Assembly: GCA_017936345.1 (NCBI GenBank)
Contig: JAGBFT010000016.1
Span: forward strand, 1-43,693
Direction: 5' to 3'
DNA: 43,693 nt
Origin: Spirochaetaceae bacterium
GTDB lineage: Bacteria > Spirochaetota > Spirochaetia > Treponematales > Treponemataceae
Shown: piece after piece, positions 31,003-39,616 of the stretch
Layout of the letters: every line of letters starts with the position of its first letter
Numbering within the stretch: position 1 is the stretch's first letter
The notes under the pieces: generated by a model
Databases searched by the model: none
What the model was told of the DNA's origin: nothing
Seen by the model: the letters and a program-made list of their open reading frames with translations, nothing else
Position numbers and translations under genes: made by a program

Positions 31003-32796
31003 CTACATTGTTTCCAAGAAGGGAACAAGAATTAAATCAAGTCCATTATCCAGAACCTGCCTTGTACAGTTCGCCAAAAGGAGTCTGGCAGCTGCCAACT
31101 GGTTATTTTCCTGAGCTAGAGCCAGGGTGGGACAATCGTGATAGAAACGACTGAAGGCCTTGGCTACATCATATAGATAACCTGCTAGTTGTGATGGGTC
31201 AAGATTTTGTGCAGCCTTTACCAAAATCTTTGGGTACTGCTCAAGAACCTTTACTAACTCCCATTCAGCTTCATGGGTTAAAAGAGCGGCAGCCTCACTT
31301 GGCGCTATGGGAGAAAGACCCTGGGTCTGAGCCTTTCTCAAGATGGAGCAGATTCTTGCTCCCATATACTGAAGATATGGTCCAGTATCACCATTGAAGG
31401 AAAGGGATTCCTTGGGATTAAACAGCATATCCTTGGTGGGGGTTGCCTTCAGCAGGTAGTAATGGAGGGCCCCCAGGGCAATCTTTTCTGCAACGGCAGC
31501 AGGGTCTCCCACAGCCTCTTCCCGACCCTTGGATGAAATTTCTTCCAGGGCACCGTCACGCAGACTATCGATTAAGTCGTCAGCATCAACTACAGTACCT
31601 TCTCGACTTTTCATCTTTCCTTCCGGAAGGTTTACCATACCATAAGATAGATGGTACAGCTGGTCTGACCACTGGTAACCCAATTTCTTCAATACATAAA
31701 ACAGAACTTTGAAATGATACTGCTGCTCGCTTCCTACAACGTAAACAAGCTGGTTAAAGGGCCAGTCACCGTGACGATAAATTGCGGTACCAATGTCCTG
31801 GGTCATGTAGAGGGCAGTTCCATCTTTTCTCAACAAAACCTTCTTGTCTAGATTAATTTCCTCCAGGTCAACCCAAACAGAACCATCTTCCTCCTTGTAG
31901 AAGATTCCATCCTCCAGGCCCTTCAGGATTTCATCCCTACCCTTGAGATAGGTCTCACTTTCGTAGTAAAGCTTGTCAAAGGAAACTCCCGTCCGCTGGT
32001 AGGTTTGTACAATACCTTGAATTGCCCAGTCGTTCATCTGTTTCCATAGCTTATGAACCTCTTGATCCCCCTGCTCCCACCGGACCAAAAGGTCCTGGGC
32101 CATTTTCTCCGCAGAAGAATCCTCCTTGTTCCACTTGTCGAATTCAACGTAGCAATCGCCTACAAAGCGGTCACTTTTAATACCCAAGCTTTCAGGTGTC
32201 TCATTTTTTTTCTGATGAAATTTCTGATAGGCCAACATGGACTTGCAGATATGGACACCACGGTTGTTAATGATATTTACCTTAAAAACCTCTGCACCTG
32301 CGGCCTTGAGAATGCGAGAAATACTTTCACCTAGGGCATCGTTTCTAAGGTGACCAAGGTGCAAGGGCTTATTGGTATTTGGGCTGGAAAATTCCACCAT
32401 CACACGGCGGCCGTCGAGGGGCTTTTTACCATTCTCCTGGTAGGTACCATATTCACTTTCTTGTGTGGTAATTTTTTCCAAGACAGCAGAAATAGCCGCA
32501 GCCTTGTTAAGTTTAACATTCACGTAAGGACCAATCGCCGCAAAGATTCCCACCCGAGCTGCAGAATCTTGTGTCTGCAATAAGGCTGCAATTTTTGTAG
32601 CAATGGCAGCAGGAGATTGCCGAAAAGATTTGGCAAAGTGAAACATGGGGATACCTATATCTCCCATTTCCGGATTGGGAGGAGTTTCTACTACCAAAGA
32701 TTCAGCCGTAACAGTATTGTCCGTTCCCAATTCTTTTCCAAAAGCATTCAACGCATCTGCCACTAAAAGTCGACACTGCTCCTTCAAGTCTGCCAT
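31003..32796 (-). CDS. argS: Arginyl-tRNA synthetase
   Basis: A 597-residue class I synthetase that charges tRNA-Arg. It has an N-terminal ArgRS additional domain (residues about 1-110), the HIGH-type motif PLHLGHLRND, the KMSKS-type motif GKMKSREGTVVDADDL, and a C-terminal DALR anticodon-binding domain ending DLILVPFLETM. Length is normal. The ATG at 32796 is preceded by AGGATGG. A candidate promoter lies at 32827-32855. It is followed by the rplU promoter region; no strong terminator is seen between. Confidence 0.97.
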   Translation of the reverse strand: MADLKEQCRLLVADALNAFGKELGTDNTVTAESLVVETPPNPEMGDIGIPMFHFAKSFRQSPAAIATKIAALLQTQDSAARVGIFAAIGPYVNVKLNKAAAISAVLEKITTQESEYGTYQENGKKPLDGRRVMVEFSSPNTNKPLHLGHLRNDALGESISRILKAAGAEVFKVNIINNRGVHICKSMLAYQKFHQKKNETPESLGIKSDRFVGDCYVEFDKWNKEDSSAEKMAQDLLVRWEQGDQEVHKLWKQMNDWAIQGIVQTYQRTGVSFDKLYYESETYLKGRDEILKGLEDGIFYKEEDGSVWVDLEEINLDKKVLLRKDGTALYMTQDIGTAIYRHGDWPFNQLVYVVGSEQQYHFKVLFYVLKKLGYQWSDQLYHLSYGMVNLPEGKMKSREGTVVDADDLIDSLRDGALEEISSKGREEAVGDPAAVAEKIALGALHYYLLKATPTKDMLFNPKESLSFNGDTGPYLQYMGARICSILRKAQTQGLSPIAPSEAAALLTHEAEWELVKVLEQYPKILVKAAQNLDPSQLAGYLYDVAKAFSRFYHDCPTLALAQENNQLAAARLLLANCTRQVLDNGLDLILVPFLETM

Positions 32797-32826
32797 AGCA
32801 CCATCCTAAAAATAAACTGAGAGGAC

Positions 32827-32855
32827 ATGATACCAAAAAAAACGTATTTGTTCCA
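32827..32855 (-). promoter_or_regulatory. Candidate argS promoter
   Basis: On the minus strand, TATCAT (32832-32827) lies after a T8 tract; 17 nt upstream is TGGAAC, a weak -35. The predicted start near 32820 gives a leader of about 25 nt containing the ribosome binding site. It is the only good -10 in the 111-nt gap between pgeF and argS. Confidence 0.4.
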
Positions 32856-32907
32856 TACGAGGTGAAAGGACAAGTTTTATTCCAGGTTGCCATGAGTATT
32901 GAAAATT

Positions 32908-33831
32908 TTAGCAAACAAATGCCATCATAGTGGTAAAATGTCTAAGTTTTTCCTCCAAGCTCATGGAATCTGGTAGATGTGAAGCCTGTCTTCTAAAAGA
33001 ACCAAATCTACTGTCACAACAAGTACAATCCGAGCAACAGAGAATATTGTCCTCTGGTACTCCCAAATCCACCAACAAATTGCAGTTGGCTTGGGCAAGG
33101 TTGAGATTGTTTGGGGGAAGTATACAGGATTTCCCAAAATTAGAGGTAAAGAATTCAAGTCTTTCCTGTTCCACCTGATAACAACAAGAGTGAATGTGGG
33201 GACCAATTACTACAGAAAAATCAAAGGCCCTGGCACCAAATTCCTTTTCTGCCAATTTAATTGCTTCCCTTACAATGCCTGTGCCCTTCCATCCGGAATG
33301 AACCACTCCCCTACAAGCAGTTTTTGGGTCATACAGGTAGATGGGAAGACAATCCGCCACCGTTACCACAGGAACGAGATTGCCATTGGTTGTTATCAAA
33401 CCATCACCTCGCCACAAATCCATTGCATCCGGATGGCTACCCCGCCTTGCCAAAAGCTGGGGAAGCCCATCCATTCCCTGTTCTATAGCGTACACCACTT
33501 GGGAGTGAATCAACTCTACAGGAACAGAAAGCTTCTGGCTCAAAGCTAAAATCTGAGGGTAGCCAGAAGGGGGAGCCAAAGGAGAGGGGCTTGTTGCAGC
33601 ACCGGTCGTGGGAGAGATAATATTTTGCTGGAGAAGGAAATTTTTTCGTGTGGGATTCTCCTCATTCCAACGGAAACGCATAGAACCTGCATTTATTGTG
33701 GTTAGGTGACACTTGGGATGTAAATTCTGGGAAGAATCTTGAACAAGAGGTCTTCCAGCAGAAAAAAACGGCAGGGATAAAATATCATCCCTACCAGAAC
33801 AGGAAAGACTAAAGGCTGAATCAATAATCAC
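32908..33831 (-). CDS. pgeF: PgeF/YfiH-type polyphenol oxidase (laccase-domain) protein
   Basis: A 307-residue protein of the YfiH/PgeF family, linked to peptidoglycan editing (removal of wrong muropeptides) and to copper or zinc-dependent hydrolase or oxidase activity. The metal-site residues are visible: His in ELIHSQVVYAI, Cys in VTVADCLPIYLYD and His in GVVHSGWKGTG. Also present are VIGPHIHSCCYQV and a Cys-rich CCSDCTCCD segment before FGSFRR. The start is GTG at 33831, with AGGTG 6 nt upstream just after the stop of the upstream gene. The first 70 residues are longer than in most relatives and not recognised. Confidence 0.9.
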   Translation of the reverse strand: MIIDSAFSLSCSGRDDILSLPFFSAGRPLVQDSSQNLHPKCHLTTINAGSMRFRWNEENPTRKNFLLQQNIISPTTGAATSPSPLAPPSGYPQILALSQKLSVPVELIHSQVVYAIEQGMDGLPQLLARRGSHPDAMDLWRGDGLITTNGNLVPVVTVADCLPIYLYDPKTACRGVVHSGWKGTGIVREAIKLAEKEFGARAFDFSVVIGPHIHSCCYQVEQERLEFFTSNFGKSCILPPNNLNLAQANCNLLVDLGVPEDNILCCSDCTCCDSRFGSFRRQASHLPDSMSLEEKLRHFTTMMAFVC

Positions 33832-33839
33832 TGGTTCAC

Positions 33840-35519
33840 CTAACGAATTGTTTCAAGATCTTTAATGATTTCCAATGCCCTTTCAAAACCATATTGCATT
33901 TCGTCAAGCTTATGACGAAATTTCTCGTTGTACTGCCCTTGGATTGAAGAAAGATTGGACAAGGTGTCATAACGGGCATTTCTAGCACCAGTAATAATAC
34001 CCTTGATAATGAGCTCTATGGTACGTGCCGATGCACACCACTGGGCAAGAATCAGAGCTGCATCTGTTTCCAAGGATTTTAATAAAGAATCCAACTTTGC
34101 CTTGTCCCGTGGATCCAGCAAATTCTCCTTCATTAAATTCTCAAACATAATGCCTCCCTCTCCAGTGGGGGCAACGCTAGCCTTAAACTTATTCAAGGCA
34201 GCCCTTTGTTTATCTAGTTCCGAACAAACATCTGTCAGCTCAATAAGATTTTCCTTTTGATAGAAAACGCCTTCCACCATAATAATCTTGAGCAGCTTCG
34301 AGTATTCTGGATATACTTCATCGTAGAAGGCAGAAAGGAAGCCCATCACATAGTCGTACATGAAAGAAATGCCACCAAGAATTTTTTTCCAAGGACGACA
34401 AGGTAATACAGGAAGAGATTTAAAGCCAAAGACCTGACGCATAGAGTCTTCTGCAATATGTTTTTTCCTTGCAGCTATCCACTGATCCCACTGCTTGTCG
34501 AAATTTCTCCTCCAAGCCGACTTAAACTTTACAAACCAGTCTTCACTACCCTCTGGCTTGTCTGGAACCCAAAAGGCATCAAACCAGACAACGGAACCAA
34601 GGGATCGCAGAGGAACCGTAGAAATAAACATCTTTATGAGAGAAATATTGGAAGCCGCTTCCTCCATGTATTTTGATGTCTTTTCGCTGAAATTTTCCTT
34701 GTTTCTTTCTATCAAATTGTATGAGAGCACAAAAAAAGCTTCAAGAACCTCAGATTGGATGGTCTTGCCATTGCATAACACCTTTGCAAACTGGGATATT
34801 TCATTCTTTACACTATCAAAGGGACAAACCAACTGGCCATTTTCCTCAGTAAAAGCAGCGAGAATCCGGTTAAAGGGAAGGTGAACAAACTGGCGAATCC
34901 ATTCTGTATTACAAACAGCACTATACAAGGCAGCCCGCTTAATTGATGGCATGGACTGTAAGGTGGATTCAAGATTCCTTACCATGGAAAGACGCAGCTC
35001 ACTGGTAACCTCCCGAGAAAACGGAAGTGTCAAAGGATTCATCTCTTCCGCTATTTTGCCATTTATTTCCGGGGCAATCAAAGAGGAAAGGAAAACATAA
35101 AATCCCCCTTGGTCCGCATCATATATTTCAATTCCATCGGTAAAAAAATCAGCGCACCTTGCCAATTGTTCAACCTGGTCATAAAAGCCTTTTAAAAATA
35201 CTCGCTTTGTAATATCAATAAGACCAGGTTCCGTTTTTTCAATATTATGTCCTTTCTTAACGACAATCTGGGCATTGTACAAGGTCTTGATATCAGTATT
35301 TGTAAACACAGACTTAATCATCAGCCAGATACGAACAAAGAATGACTCATTCTTTAGCTGCAACTCTATGTCGGGAACAATTTTTGGACCTTGCATTTCA
35401 ACCGATGCAAGGGACTGGCTTTCAGGATTAACAATAGCCTGAACCTTTTCCAACATTGAGGCCCGCTCTGCCGGAGTAAGAGAAATAACCATACGATCAA
35501 AAGATGAGTAAGAATCCAT
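33840..35519 (-). CDS. Spirochaete-type conserved protein, probably DUF5312 family
   Basis: A 559-residue soluble protein, mainly helical, without signal peptide or catalytic motif that I recognise. Recognisable stretches are SLTPAERASMLEKV near the start, then SFFVRIWLMIKSVF and FFTDGIEIYDADQGGFYVFL, and a long helical C terminus. The composition and length fit the spirochaete family DUF5312, from memory. It has an excellent promoter whose -10 box is 8 nt from the ATG, so the transcript is nearly leaderless. pgeF starts 9 nt after its stop and is probably cotranscribed. Function unknown; a cytoskeletal or regulatory role is speculation. Confidence 0.72.
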   Translation of the reverse strand: MDSYSSFDRMVISLTPAERASMLEKVQAIVNPESQSLASVEMQGPKIVPDIELQLKNESFFVRIWLMIKSVFTNTDIKTLYNAQIVVKKGHNIEKTEPGLIDITKRVFLKGFYDQVEQLARCADFFTDGIEIYDADQGGFYVFLSSLIAPEINGKIAEEMNPLTLPFSREVTSELRLSMVRNLESTLQSMPSIKRAALYSAVCNTEWIRQFVHLPFNRILAAFTEENGQLVCPFDSVKNEISQFAKVLCNGKTIQSEVLEAFFVLSYNLIERNKENFSEKTSKYMEEAASNISLIKMFISTVPLRSLGSVVWFDAFWVPDKPEGSEDWFVKFKSAWRRNFDKQWDQWIAARKKHIAEDSMRQVFGFKSLPVLPCRPWKKILGGISFMYDYVMGFLSAFYDEVYPEYSKLLKIIMVEGVFYQKENLIELTDVCSELDKQRAALNKFKASVAPTGEGGIMFENLMKENLLDPRDKAKLDSLLKSLETDAALILAQWCASARTIELIIKGIITGARNARYDTLSNLSSIQGQYNEKFRHKLDEMQYGFERALEIIKDLETIR

Positions 35520-35527
35520 ACCTTATC

Positions 35528-35556
35528 ATTTTAGAACAGAACAAATCACCTGTCAA
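35528..35556 (-). promoter_or_regulatory. Consensus promoter of the DUF5312-like gene
   Basis: On the minus strand, a perfect TTGACA (35556-35551) and TAAAAT (35533-35528) are 17 nt apart. Only 8 nt lie between the -10 box and the ATG at 35519, so the predicted leader is about 1-2 nt and the AAGG just before the ATG would be untranscribed or nearly so. Confidence 0.75.
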
Positions 35557-35574
35557 CCAAGTTTAATTTAAATA

Positions 35575-35608
35575 AAGAAATTTCAATCGAGGTTAAAAAA
35601 AATTTCTT
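35575..35608 (-). terminator. AT-rich hairpin after tsaD
   Basis: A 9-bp inverted repeat, AAGAAATTT (35575-35583) and AAATTTCTT (35600-35608), lies between the tsaD stop and the next promoter. On the minus strand TTTATTTAAATT follows. The stem is weak, so it is at best a modest terminator. Confidence 0.35.
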
Positions 35609-35637
35609 CGAGCCTGGATTTTATAGGAAAGAATGAA

Positions 35638-36660
35638 CTAGGATTTTGCCTTCAGCCCTCTTTTGAACTGAGGTATACGGGCAGAGGCTGTTGTATTCCA
35701 AGGGCTTGTTTCCCCTCGCTTTAGATACTGATACCCAAGACCTGCAATCATGGCACCATTGTCTGTACAGAGATTCAATGGTGGAAAAACACAGGCAAGC
35801 TCTTTCTTTTGGGCAAGCATTTCTCGTAAGCGGGAATTTGCCGCAACACCACCACCGGCCACAATGGTTGTAAGGCCAGTGTCCTCCACTGCCCGGAGGA
35901 GTCTACCCACAAGAATCCTTACAGCAGTTTCTTGAAAGGCTGCACAAATGTTTTCTGGCGTTTTAGGAAAATCCTTATTCCAGAACTGGTCAATTTGATT
36001 AATTACAGCAGTCTTCAGACCAGAATAAGACACATCATAGCGATGCTCTCCCTTGTGCAGCGAGGGAATGGGAAAATTTGCAGCCTTTGGATTTCCTTCT
36101 TTAGCCAATCTATCGATAACAACCCCACCTGGATACCCTAAATTATAGAACTTGGCAACCTTGTCAAAGGCTTCTCCCGGAGCATCGTCTACGGTAGTAC
36201 CAAGGACGGTAATATCATCAAAGCCTGCTACCTTGCAAATAATGCAGTGTCCACCAGAAACTAAAAGGCCAAGGTAGGGATAGGGTATATCCTCAGAAAG
36301 ATGGGCGGCATAGAGATGGGCCAACATATGGTTCACTGCAATAAAGGGCTTGTTTTTTGACCAGGCCAAGGCTTTACCAAAGGTAAGTCCCACCAGCAGG
36401 GAGCCCATCAAACCGGGACGATTGGTGGCGGCAATACCATCTATCTGGTCCAGGGTAAGTCCTGCCTCTCCCAGAGCCTGATGTACCACAGGCATAATCC
36501 ATTCAGCATGCTTGCGGCTGGCAATTTCTGGCACAACACCGTTGAATTCTTGGTGGAAAGGGATTTGGGTGGCTACAACATTGCTAATGATGGTTCTTCC
36601 ATCCTCCACAATTGCTGCTGCTGTCTCGTCACAGGATGACTCAATTCCCAAAATTTTCAT
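35638..36660 (-). CDS. tsaD: tRNA t6A transferase subunit TsaD
   Basis: A 340-residue TsaD (Gcp/Kae1), the catalytic subunit that transfers threonylcarbamoyl from TC-AMP to tRNA A37. Landmarks are MKILGIESSCDETAAAIVED, the iron-binding motif HMLAHLYAAHL (HxxxH), LLVSGGHCIICK and VAGGGVAANSRLR. The ATG at 36660 has GGAGG upstream, inside the end of the deacetylase gene (20-nt overlap). The partners tsaB and tsaE lie 31 kb away on the other strand; tsaC is not in the window. Confidence 0.97.
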   Translation of the reverse strand: MKILGIESSCDETAAAIVEDGRTIISNVVATQIPFHQEFNGVVPEIASRKHAEWIMPVVHQALGEAGLTLDQIDGIAATNRPGLMGSLLVGLTFGKALAWSKNKPFIAVNHMLAHLYAAHLSEDIPYPYLGLLVSGGHCIICKVAGFDDITVLGTTVDDAPGEAFDKVAKFYNLGYPGGVVIDRLAKEGNPKAANFPIPSLHKGEHRYDVSYSGLKTAVINQIDQFWNKDFPKTPENICAAFQETAVRILVGRLLRAVEDTGLTTIVAGGGVAANSRLREMLAQKKELACVFPPLNLCTDNGAMIAGLGYQYLKRGETSPWNTTASARIPQFKRGLKAKS

Positions 36661-37852
36661 ATAAACCTCCCACAGTTGAAAAGGAATAGCCTTGCGATTT
36701 TAGCACAGGATACAATTCCTGAAGAATTTGTGCAAGATTACCTCCTGACCAAACGTGACCAATCATTATGGCATATCCTTTTTTATTAGCCACAGCCAGT
36801 CCTCGTTCTATTTGAAGAAGAATGTCCGAGCGGTTTTGTGTGTTATCCAGAAAGATGTCTCGCTCCCAAATCTTTGCTCCCAATTCCAGGGCAGCTTGGG
36901 GAGCGGCGGTGGCAGCAGAGGTTCGAGAATCCAGAAAGAATATGCCCTGTTGCTGACAAATTTCTATTACCTTTCCTATTTTAACCTTTGACTCTGTAAT
37001 GAGGGAACCCTCGTGGTTGTTCATCCCTGCAACAGGGCCGATTTGTGCCAAGTTTTTCTTGACGAGGGTTTCTATTTCTGTGGTTGTCATGGTGGGAGCA
37101 ATTGCACCCGGCCCGGGATTGACGGAAAGATTTATAGCCTGCATAGGCTGATGAAGGAGCAGCTCATGGCGGCCAGAGGAACGAATCCGTTTGGCAGATT
37201 CTACCGAATTGGGTAGCTGGGGCAAGACAGCAATATCAACAGGGAATGGAAGATTTAAGTAGTGCTGGAGGTCAGAAAGATTTTGGCCGCCATCGTCAAA
37301 GACGAACACAAGGGTAGCTCCGGCAGTGGCTGGAGGAATGGTGTAGTCTTTTTTTACAGCCGGTGAAGATGGGCTTGTGGTAGTTTTTGGGGCAGAGGCT
37401 TCCTTGTTTCCCATGGCAAGACCAGTGTCCCTTGAGGGGGAATTCCTTGCTGCAGCAGCCTGTTCAAGAGCCCTTTCTTGGGCTGCAAGAGCTTCTGAGG
37501 CCTTTTGGGAAGCAATTTCTGCAGCAGACTCAGCCTTGGTGGCCCGCCTTTCCGCTTCCTTTGCCCGCTGTTCTGCCTCTCTAGCCCGCCGTTCAGCCTC
37601 TTCCAATTGAGCCACCACCTGGGCAACTCCAATATCACCGGAAGATGGGGCGGCCTCTGCTGAGGATGAATTTTCATAGACTGCCGGAGAGCCTTCTGAG
37701 GAAACAGGTGGCTCATCTTTGATGGCAGTTTTAGGAGAGGTAAGAATTGTCACCGTAAGCATACAGGCACAAACTGCCACGATGGTGGAAGCAAGAATGA
37801 TTACCTGATTTTTTTTTAAAATTACCTTTGGTCTTTTCTTTTTTTGTGCCAT
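36641..37852 (-). CDS. Divergent polysaccharide deacetylase with membrane anchor and coiled coil
   Basis: A 403-residue protein. A basic N terminus and one membrane helix (about residues 17-38) are followed by an Ala/Glu/Arg-rich coiled coil (about 78-135, repeating ERRAREAEQRAKEAERRATK) and a Pro/Ser/Thr linker. Residues about 175-403 match the divergent polysaccharide deacetylase 2 (YibQ/DUF610) family: LVFVFDDGGQNLSDLQHYLN, GMNNHEGS, FFLDSRTSA and AIMIGHVWSGG. The Asp and His of the deacetylase fold are retained. It probably acts in the periplasm on an unknown glycan. The coiled-coil spacer is unusual for the family and may reach across peptidoglycan. TAATG overlap with the upstream gene. 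Confidence 0.85.
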   Translation of the reverse strand: MAQKKKRPKVILKKNQVIILASTIVAVCACMLTVTILTSPKTAIKDEPPVSSEGSPAVYENSSSAEAAPSSGDIGVAQVVAQLEEAERRAREAEQRAKEAERRATKAESAAEIASQKASEALAAQERALEQAAAARNSPSRDTGLAMGNKEASAPKTTTSPSSPAVKKDYTIPPATAGATLVFVFDDGGQNLSDLQHYLNLPFPVDIAVLPQLPNSVESAKRIRSSGRHELLLHQPMQAINLSVNPGPGAIAPTMTTTEIETLVKKNLAQIGPVAGMNNHEGSLITESKVKIGKVIEICQQQGIFFLDSRTSAATAAPQAALELGAKIWERDIFLDNTQNRSDILLQIERGLAVANKKGYAIMIGHVWSGGNLAQILQELYPVLKSQGYSFSTVGGLYENFGN

Positions 37853-38724
37853 TATTCAGCGTCCTCCCTTGATTTCTTGTGTATGAGGGAAAAATACAAG
37901 GGACCCCTTCCCTCCGCCCTATCTGGAAGAACATGAAATCCCAGCTCAGTTCTTTCTGGCTCTGGTAAACTTTCCTTGCAAAAACGTGACACAGAATCTG
38001 GAACCGGGGGAAGATTGTGGATGAATTCCACACCCTCAAACTTAGATTCTAATCGTGCCACAAGTTTGTCATTTTCTTCGGGAGAAAGGGCACAGGTAGC
38101 ATAGAGCAAATAGCCATCCTGATTCAGCATTCGGTAGGCTGAAGACAATAGGGCCCACTGGGCCACAACCTGGGTTTTAATTCTGGCTGGTGACCACTGC
38201 TCCAGATAACGGGGAGAGGTTAAAACGTGGCGCTCGGAAGAACAGGGAGCATCCTGCAAAATCCTGTCAAAGCGGTTGGCAGGATTTCGACACAAGGTAG
38301 CCCCGTCCTTTCCACAAATTGATACCCGTTTTCGTACCGACTCACTCATGTGTTGGTCTGCCACACGAACCAATCTGACAAGTCTTTCCCTGGAACGTTC
38401 GTTGGAAAGAAGCCTGGCATCCTCATCCATGAGGGAAGACAATACCAGGGTTTTTCCACCAGGGGCGGCGCAAAGATCCAGTATCTGGAAAGCACCCTGA
38501 AGGGGAAGGCTTACAGCGGCACGAATGCTGGCGGCATCAAGATAGTAAGAAGGCAGCTTTTCCTCTGATTGCCAAGCTACAGGAGAGGCCTCTTGCAACA
38601 ATGCTTCTCTTAGGGCAGGCCAACGAGTGTCAAAAAGCTCTCCGTAATATTCTTCAAAACCAGCACTACCCCGTAGCTTTTGAGAACTTGATGCAGTCAT
38701 TTTTTTAGTATTCTTCCTTCTCAT
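37852..38724 (-). CDS. RsmB/NOP2/Sun-family RNA (cytosine-C5) methyltransferase
   Basis: A 290-residue m5C RNA methyltransferase. SAM motif I is ILDLCAAPGGKT, motif IV with a catalytic-loop Cys is DAPCSSERH, and motif VI with the nucleophile Cys is YATCALSPEENDKLV. There is no NusB-like or PUA domain, so it is the minimal catalytic form, shorter than RsmB and RsmF; the target RNA cannot be told. The ATG at 38724 is chosen because AAGGA lies 6 nt upstream; an in-frame TTG at 38754 has no ribosome binding site. Its stop overlaps the deacetylase start (TAATG). Confidence 0.92.
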   Translation of the reverse strand: MRRKNTKKMTASSSQKLRGSAGFEEYYGELFDTRWPALREALLQEASPVAWQSEEKLPSYYLDAASIRAAVSLPLQGAFQILDLCAAPGGKTLVLSSLMDEDARLLSNERSRERLVRLVRVADQHMSESVRKRVSICGKDGATLCRNPANRFDRILQDAPCSSERHVLTSPRYLEQWSPARIKTQVVAQWALLSSAYRMLNQDGYLLYATCALSPEENDKLVARLESKFEGVEFIHNLPPVPDSVSRFCKESLPEPERTELGFHVLPDRAEGRGPLYFSLIHKKSREDAE

Positions 38725-38788
38725 TTCTATCCTTAGGTCTGCGAACCTATACAAATATAAAGATTATCGACACAATAATCCAGTTTTT

Positions 38789-39616
38789 TCAGTGCAAAAA
38801 CTCTGTGCAGACCTGCCACAAAGTGTCCATTTTTGGTGGCAGACAGGTAAAACTAAGTTTTTCTCCTGTCATCGGGTGACTAAACTCCAGTTTCCAGGCA
38901 TGAAGACGAATGCCTCCAATTTTTTCGGATCGTTTTGCCCCGTACTTCAAATCCCCTTTAATGGGACGACCAATAGCCGCAAGCTGACATCGAATTTGGT
39001 GGCTACGACCAGTGAGGGGCTCCACCAGCAAAAAGTCGTATCGCTCCCCCTGCCCCAGAACCTTGTATCGAAGGGAAGCATTGTTTTTCCCTCCTGCCTC
39101 AGCCTTTACAATCCGGGCCTTTTGGAGGCCACCATCAAAGGTCATAAGACAGTCCAGCTGCACCCATTGCTCTTCCCCGGCAGGTGGGGATTCCTGGACA
39201 AGGGAAGCACTCCTCCGCTCTGTGATGGCGCAGTAGCTTTTTTTTACAGACCGGGAGGCAAAACATTGGGACAAAAGCTTTATGCCCTGCTCAGTCAAAC
39301 CTAAAAGACAGAGACCGCTCACTGGTTGGTCAAGGCGGTGTACGCATTCGCAGCGGAAAACCCGGTGCCCAAGCCTTTCTTCAACAAGGGGACGAAGGCG
39401 ATTGGACAGGGAGTGGGGAGCCCCCTCTTCGCAAACCTCTCCTGTTTCCTTTACCACCACCGCAAAATCCTCATCAAGATAGATGATGGAATCTCTCTGC
39501 AACACACTTTCTCCAACAGCAACAGCTCCAGAATCGGAGCTTTCCAGCGGGGACCTGTTTTTACCAGCTGTATATTCAGAACCAGAATCTAGTTTTTTTT
39601 GTAAATTGAAGCTCAT
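38789..39616 (-). CDS. RluA-family pseudouridine synthase
   Basis: A 275-residue pseudouridine synthase of the RluA family. The catalytic motif is HRLDQPVSGL (Asp), followed by KSYCAI and the C-terminal PLTGRSHQIRCQLAAIGRPI. There is no S4 domain. The first 40 residues are polar and probably disordered. Target (rRNA or tRNA) not determinable by eye. It overlaps the GH3 gene by ATGA and is probably coupled to it. Confidence 0.93.
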   Translation of the reverse strand: MSFNLQKKLDSGSEYTAGKNRSPLESSDSGAVAVGESVLQRDSIIYLDEDFAVVVKETGEVCEEGAPHSLSNRLRPLVEERLGHRVFRCECVHRLDQPVSGLCLLGLTEQGIKLLSQCFASRSVKKSYCAITERRSASLVQESPPAGEEQWVQLDCLMTFDGGLQKARIVKAEAGGKNNASLRYKVLGQGERYDFLLVEPLTGRSHQIRCQLAAIGRPIKGDLKYGAKRSEKIGGIRLHAWKLEFSHPMTGEKLSFTCLPPKMDTLWQVCTEFLH

